Shown here piece after piece: positions 29,687 through 32,680 of a stretch of 32,680 bases of DNA. The position numbers and the translations under genes were made by a program. Positions within the stretch are counted from its first letter, which is position 1. Every line of letters begins with the position of its first letter. The notes under the pieces are model-generated. The model saw only the letters and a program-made list of their open reading frames with translations. It made no database searches and had not been told where the DNA came from. The stretch comes from Lachnospiraceae bacterium. Lineage in GTDB: Bacteria; Bacillota; Clostridia; Lachnospirales; Lachnospiraceae. The DNA is taken from NCBI GenBank assembly GCA_022769665.1, contig JALEIR010000068.1:1-32680 (forward strand), given 5' to 3'.

Positions 29687-32680
29687 TTAATAACCCATAT
29701 AGCTCAAATTCATATCCACATCTCCGCTGATGCCTGTTACCTTTCCGTTAGCCCTATACTGCCACAAATCATATTTTCCGGCGTAGGTAGGTGCCGACGC
29801 ATACTGTGCCAGCCAAATCTTGTAAGCACTCAAGGCCCCTGCATCAAGCTTATTCTCAAGCCAGGTCTTATTGGCATAAATGCCTGCAGTATAGCCTGCG
29901 TTCTGTATTGTCTGGCAGAAAGCCTTGCACACTGCCGTTCTGGTCTCCTTGCTGATGGTATCGGCCCGCCCTCCGCTGGCTTCCACATCCAGGAAAACAG
30001 GATAAGAAATCTTGTAATTCTTTATCTGGCTTATTACCATAGACGCTTCTTCCACCGCTTCTCTCTCATCTACAGCCTGTGTAAAGAAGTAGACGCCAAC
30101 CTTTAATCCCGCGTCGGTGGCTCCTTTCATGTTGGAAGTAAACTTAGGATCCTCAATCAGGGTACCCTGGGAAGAACCCCTGTAGCCGCAACGGATAATC
30201 ACATAATTGATACCCGAATTTTTCACGGCATTCCAGTCTATGGTTCCGTTCCATTTTGACACATCAATGCCCAGTGCTCCGTTTCCGGTCATAAGAGAGC
30301 CGTCACTGGCAAACGCATATTTTGCTCCCTGAATCACCTGCTCACCGGTTACCTTGGTTCCGTCCGCATTAAAGTAATATACTGCTCCGTCGATTGTCTG
30401 CCACCCTGTGTACTTTATTCCGCTTGTGATAAAGAACTTATCAAATTTATAGTAATCCGCATGGGTTGCAGGTCTGTATTCATTATTCTCAAAAACGTAA
30501 ATGCTATTTCCCTGATTGTCCTTCAGAACGGTGGTTGTATCTTCCTTGGGATTCGGCTTCACCGTCACCACACAGGTTGCCGTTACTTCCTCACCGTTCT
30601 CCCTGCACTTCACAGTGAGAGTCGCGCTTCCCTCCTTGAGCAGTTCCAATGTAACAGGTACCGTGACAACATTGTTTTCCGGCTTAAGAGTACCAAGCAC
30701 CGCTTTCATCACCGTGGCCTCCGAAGACTCTGCCGTCAGTTCGGGCGTACCGGTTGTCACATTCCTGATTGTCAGATTCAGAACATACGGGTTCGCAACA
30801 TAAGCTGTGCAGGTCTGTTTATCAAGAATCATTTCCTTGTTGGCTGCCACAGTTACGATAACCTCAGCCTTTGCCGCCGTAGCATCGGTTCCGCCCTCCT
30901 TGTAGTTTGCGGTAACTGTAATTTTGGCAGTTCCCACGCCCACACCCGTGACGGTAAGTTTGCCTGTTTCGGCCTCAATTACAGCTTTTGCAACTGCCTC
31001 ATGATCGGAACCGGCTGTAAAAATGATTGCCCTGTCTGCGGTAAAGCCTCCGGGTGTAGCCCGGACAATATCTGTTCCGTTCAATGCGAGAGTCAGCGCA
31101 GGTTTGTCAATTGTCAGTGTACCGGTTGACAGGGAAGGTGTGGCTGCCTTTACCGTTACCACGCAGCTGCCGGTAATTGTCTCCGTCTTTGCTTCCGTTG
31201 TCACGGTTGTAGCCGGCGGTTCTGTTGTCACAGGAGTTTCCGGTGCTGTCTGCGCTTCCGGTACTGCCGGAGTTTCCGTTGCTGCCGGTGTTTCCGTTGC
31301 TGCCGGCGTTTCCGGTGCTGCCGTAATTTGTCTCTTAACCGTGTAGGAAATCGTTGCGCTGTATGATACCGTCGCTATTCCCTCGGCCACAGCAGTCACA
31401 TTGCCGTTGCCGTCAACCGAAGCCACACCGGGATTATCGCTGCTCCATATAACAGCGGATATCACTTCACCCTCAATGGTTTCATTTGCTGCATCCGGGG
31501 TCACTGTTGCGGATACTGTAAGCTGTTCTGTCATACCTGCTGTCAGTTCCATCGCAGTTTTTGAAATACCTGCATTTGCAGTCATCCGCATAAAGCTCTT
31601 GGGTACGGATACAAGCGTCAAAGGATCGGGAATTGTACTCTTAGGCACTTCACTGTACGTTGCGGAAAGCACCTTGCTCTCCACCCACGCAACCGTATCC
31701 TGCAAAGTCGATTCCACGGTTACCTCATTCTTCGCGGTATCTTCTTTTTTGGCATCAACCTCGCTCTCGGATTTTACCTCATTTTCCACATCAACCTTTT
31801 TATATTCAATCTCCTTCTTCACCTCTATGGATTTTTGAGTTGAGGAAACACGGTAATCCGCATACTTTTCATCAGTCAGTTCCTCCATAGCCACCTTATA
31901 AGTTCCGGGTGTAATATCCTTTTTGTAAATGATTCCATCCATATCATCATCAGACCAGATGACGGTTTTTCCGTTGGGATCCGTTATCGTCACGGAAAAC
32001 GGTACATTCGCTACCAGCTTACCTGAGTCCTGATTCGTAAACTTAATCTTCAAATCCTTCTGGATAGAGGTCATATTCATTGAAACGGTAACCTGTCTGG
32101 AGTAGTCCTGCTCCTCATAGTCCTTACCTTCTGTCTCATTCTTCTCTTCCACAAGGGCTGCAGCTTCCAACTTTGCCAACTGTGCATCGGCTACGGCAAT
32201 CAATCCCGATTCACCAATGACATCTATGTCCTTCAGCTGTGTTCCCACGCTGACAAAATCCGAAGCATTATTCTTAGATACTTTTGAGCTGATAAAAACT
32301 CCTGCCGTTATTAACGCAAGGAACAGCACAGCGGTTCCCATCCCCAATATCATCCGGTCCATCAAGGTCATGGACTTGAGAGCTGCCAGGAATCCGCCTT
32401 TGGATGCATTCTGCTTCTTTTCTGCCGCAACATACTCCCGTTCTTCACCGGTATAATACTCACCGTCTTCGGCATAGTCTTCCTCGCCATAGGCATAATA
32501 CTCACCGTCCCCGGCATAGCCTTCCTCGCCCTCGGCATAATACTCACCGTCTTCGGCATAGCCTTCCTCGCCCTCGGCATAATACTCACCGTCTTCGGCA
32601 TAGCCTTCCTCGCCCTCGGCATAATACTCACCGTCTTCGGCATAGCCTTCCTCGCCCTCGGCATAATACTCACCGTCTTC
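29687..32680 (-). CDS. Large membrane-anchored GH25 protein with Ig-like and wall-binding repeats (5' partial)
   Basis: The frame is open through the right edge, so the start lies outside; 997 residues are visible. In order: an acidic Tyr-rich repeat tail (window residues 1-about 84), a basic linker, one membrane helix (about 110-130), a beta domain shared with the smaller GH25 paralogue, a charged region, an Ig-like BIG2-type domain (about 372-445), a Pro/Thr-rich linker, two more Ig-like domains (to about 708), two cell-wall-binding repeats (TGWQTIDGAVYYFNADG), and GH25 at about 800-997. Counting from an internal ATG at 32371 the catalytic residues are D703, D795 and E797. That ATG is not taken as the start, because the acidic frame continues in phase and the ATG has no ribosome binding site. 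Role: peptidoglycan hydrolase or glycan-associated scaffold at the wall. Confidence 0.9.
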   Translation of the reverse strand, partial: EDGEYYAEGEEGYAEDGEYYAEGEEGYAEDGEYYAEGEEGYAEDGEYYAEGEEGYAGDGEYYAYGEEDYAEDGEYYTGEEREYVAAEKKQNASKGGFLAALKSMTLMDRMILGMGTAVLFLALITAGVFISSKVSKNNASDFVSVGTQLKDIDVIGESGLIAVADAQLAKLEAAALVEEKNETEGKDYEEQDYSRQVTVSMNMTSIQKDLKIKFTNQDSGKLVANVPFSVTITDPNGKTVIWSDDDMDGIIYKKDITPGTYKVAMEELTDEKYADYRVSSTQKSIEVKKEIEYKKVDVENEVKSESEVDAKKEDTAKNEVTVESTLQDTVAWVESKVLSATYSEVPKSTIPDPLTLVSVPKSFMRMTANAGISKTAMELTAGMTEQLTVSATVTPDAANETIEGEVISAVIWSSDNPGVASVDGNGNVTAVAEGIATVSYSATISYTVKRQITAAPETPAATETPAATETPAVPEAQTAPETPVTTEPPATTVTTEAKTETITGSCVVTVKAATPSLSTGTLTIDKPALTLALNGTDIVRATPGGFTADRAIIFTAGSDHEAVAKAVIEAETGKLTVTGVGVGTAKITVTANYKEGGTDATAAKAEVIVTVAANKEMILDKQTCTAYVANPYVLNLTIRNVTTGTPELTAESSEATVMKAVLGTLKPENNVVTVPVTLELLKEGSATLTVKCRENGEEVTATCVVTVKPNPKEDTTTVLKDNQGNSIYVFENNEYRPATHADYYKFDKFFITSGIKYTGWQTIDGAVYYFNADGTKVTGEQVIQGAKYAFASDGSLMTGNGALGIDVSKWNGTIDWNAVKNSGINYVIIRCGYRGSSQGTLIEDPKFTSNMKGATDAGLKVGVYFFTQAVDEREAVEEASMVISQIKNYKISYPVFLDVEASGGRADTISKETRTAVCKAFCQTIQNAGYTAGIYANKTWLENKLDAGALSAYKIWLAQYASAPTYAGKYDLWQYRANGKVTGISGDVDMNLSYMGY
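31271..31324 (-). repeat. 18-bp tandem repeat encoding a Thr-Glu-Thr-Pro-Ala linker
   Basis: Three nearly identical 18-bp units encode ATETPA repeats in the Pro/Thr-rich linker of the large GH25 protein, between its first and second Ig-like domains. Such linkers span the wall, and the number of units may vary. Confidence 0.8.
32429..32680 (-). repeat. 42-bp tandem repeat at the right edge
   Basis: Four nearly or fully identical 42-bp units (32513-32680), one diverged unit (32471-32512) and one degenerate unit (32429-32470); the array continues out of the window. Each unit encodes EDGEYYAEGEEGYA, an acidic stretch with three Tyr, in the cytoplasmic tail of the large GH25 protein. The length is a multiple of three, so changes in copy number keep the frame. 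Confidence 0.95.

Noticed and set aside
32368..32673. Basic repeat protein (MPRARKAMPKTV units) in another minus-strand frame
   Set aside because: It is a shadow of the 42-bp repeat. The acidic frame EDGEYYAEGEEGYA runs in phase into the GH25 protein with no stop, so that frame is the coding one.
32429..32680. CRISPR array
   Set aside because: The units are contiguous without spacers and encode an in-frame protein repeat.

Overview
The window looks like a stretch of chromosome from a Gram-positive Clostridia bacterium, most likely a Lachnospiraceae-type gut organism. This is inferred from the gene content (LytR-CpsA-Psr protein, membrane-anchored GH25 lysozymes, PgcA-type sugar mutase, GH2 beta-glucuronidase-like enzyme), strong AGGAGG-type ribosome binding sites and sigma-A-like promoters. 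All 19 genes lie on the minus strand, so transcription runs from high to low coordinates. No tRNA, rRNA, CRISPR array, transposase or phage gene was seen.

Right edge to about 12,060: a surface-glycan locus. It begins with a large membrane-anchored GH25 protein whose N-terminus runs off the window through a 42-bp tandem repeat. A strong promoter (29598-29626) then precedes rmlB, rmlA, a second GH25 protein, rmlC, an ABC exporter pair (Wzm-like permease, Wzt-like ATPase with a C-terminal extension), a methyltransferase/kinase-like fusion, a tandem GT2 glycosyltransferase, a phosphoglucomutase-type enzyme, two more GT2 enzymes, a polyprenyl-phosphate sugar-1-phosphate transferase and an LCP ligase, closed by a clear terminator (12029-12054). 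Together these can supply dTDP-sugars (rmlD is not in the window), start a lipid-linked chain, extend it, possibly cap it, export it and attach it to peptidoglycan. The layout resembles streptococcal rhamnose-polysaccharide loci and, through the methyltransferase-kinase fusion and Wzt extension, the WbdD-Wzm-Wzt chain-capping system of Gram-negative O-antigens. That parallel is the most interesting point in the window.

About 12,030 to 7,635: a promoter (11998-12026) drives a rhamnosyltransferase-like GT2 and glmS; a membrane-anchored HtrA-type protease follows, probably with its own promoter.

About 7,614 to 4,194: a promoter overlapped by an inverted repeat drives a divergent ClpX paralogue and a GH2 beta-glucuronidase-like enzyme, ending at a terminator.

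About 4,144 to 126: a metal operon. A promoter with a perfect ArsR/SmtB-type palindrome over the predicted start drives a small soluble metal-binding protein, a Zn/Cd-type P1B ATPase that lacks its own metal-binding domain, a ZIP transporter and a histidine phosphatase, ending at a strong terminator. At the left edge another minus-strand promoter points out of the window.

A small palindromic element (26124-26309), built around GCGAAGC mini-hairpins, sits inside the glycan operon between the second GH25 gene and rmlC.
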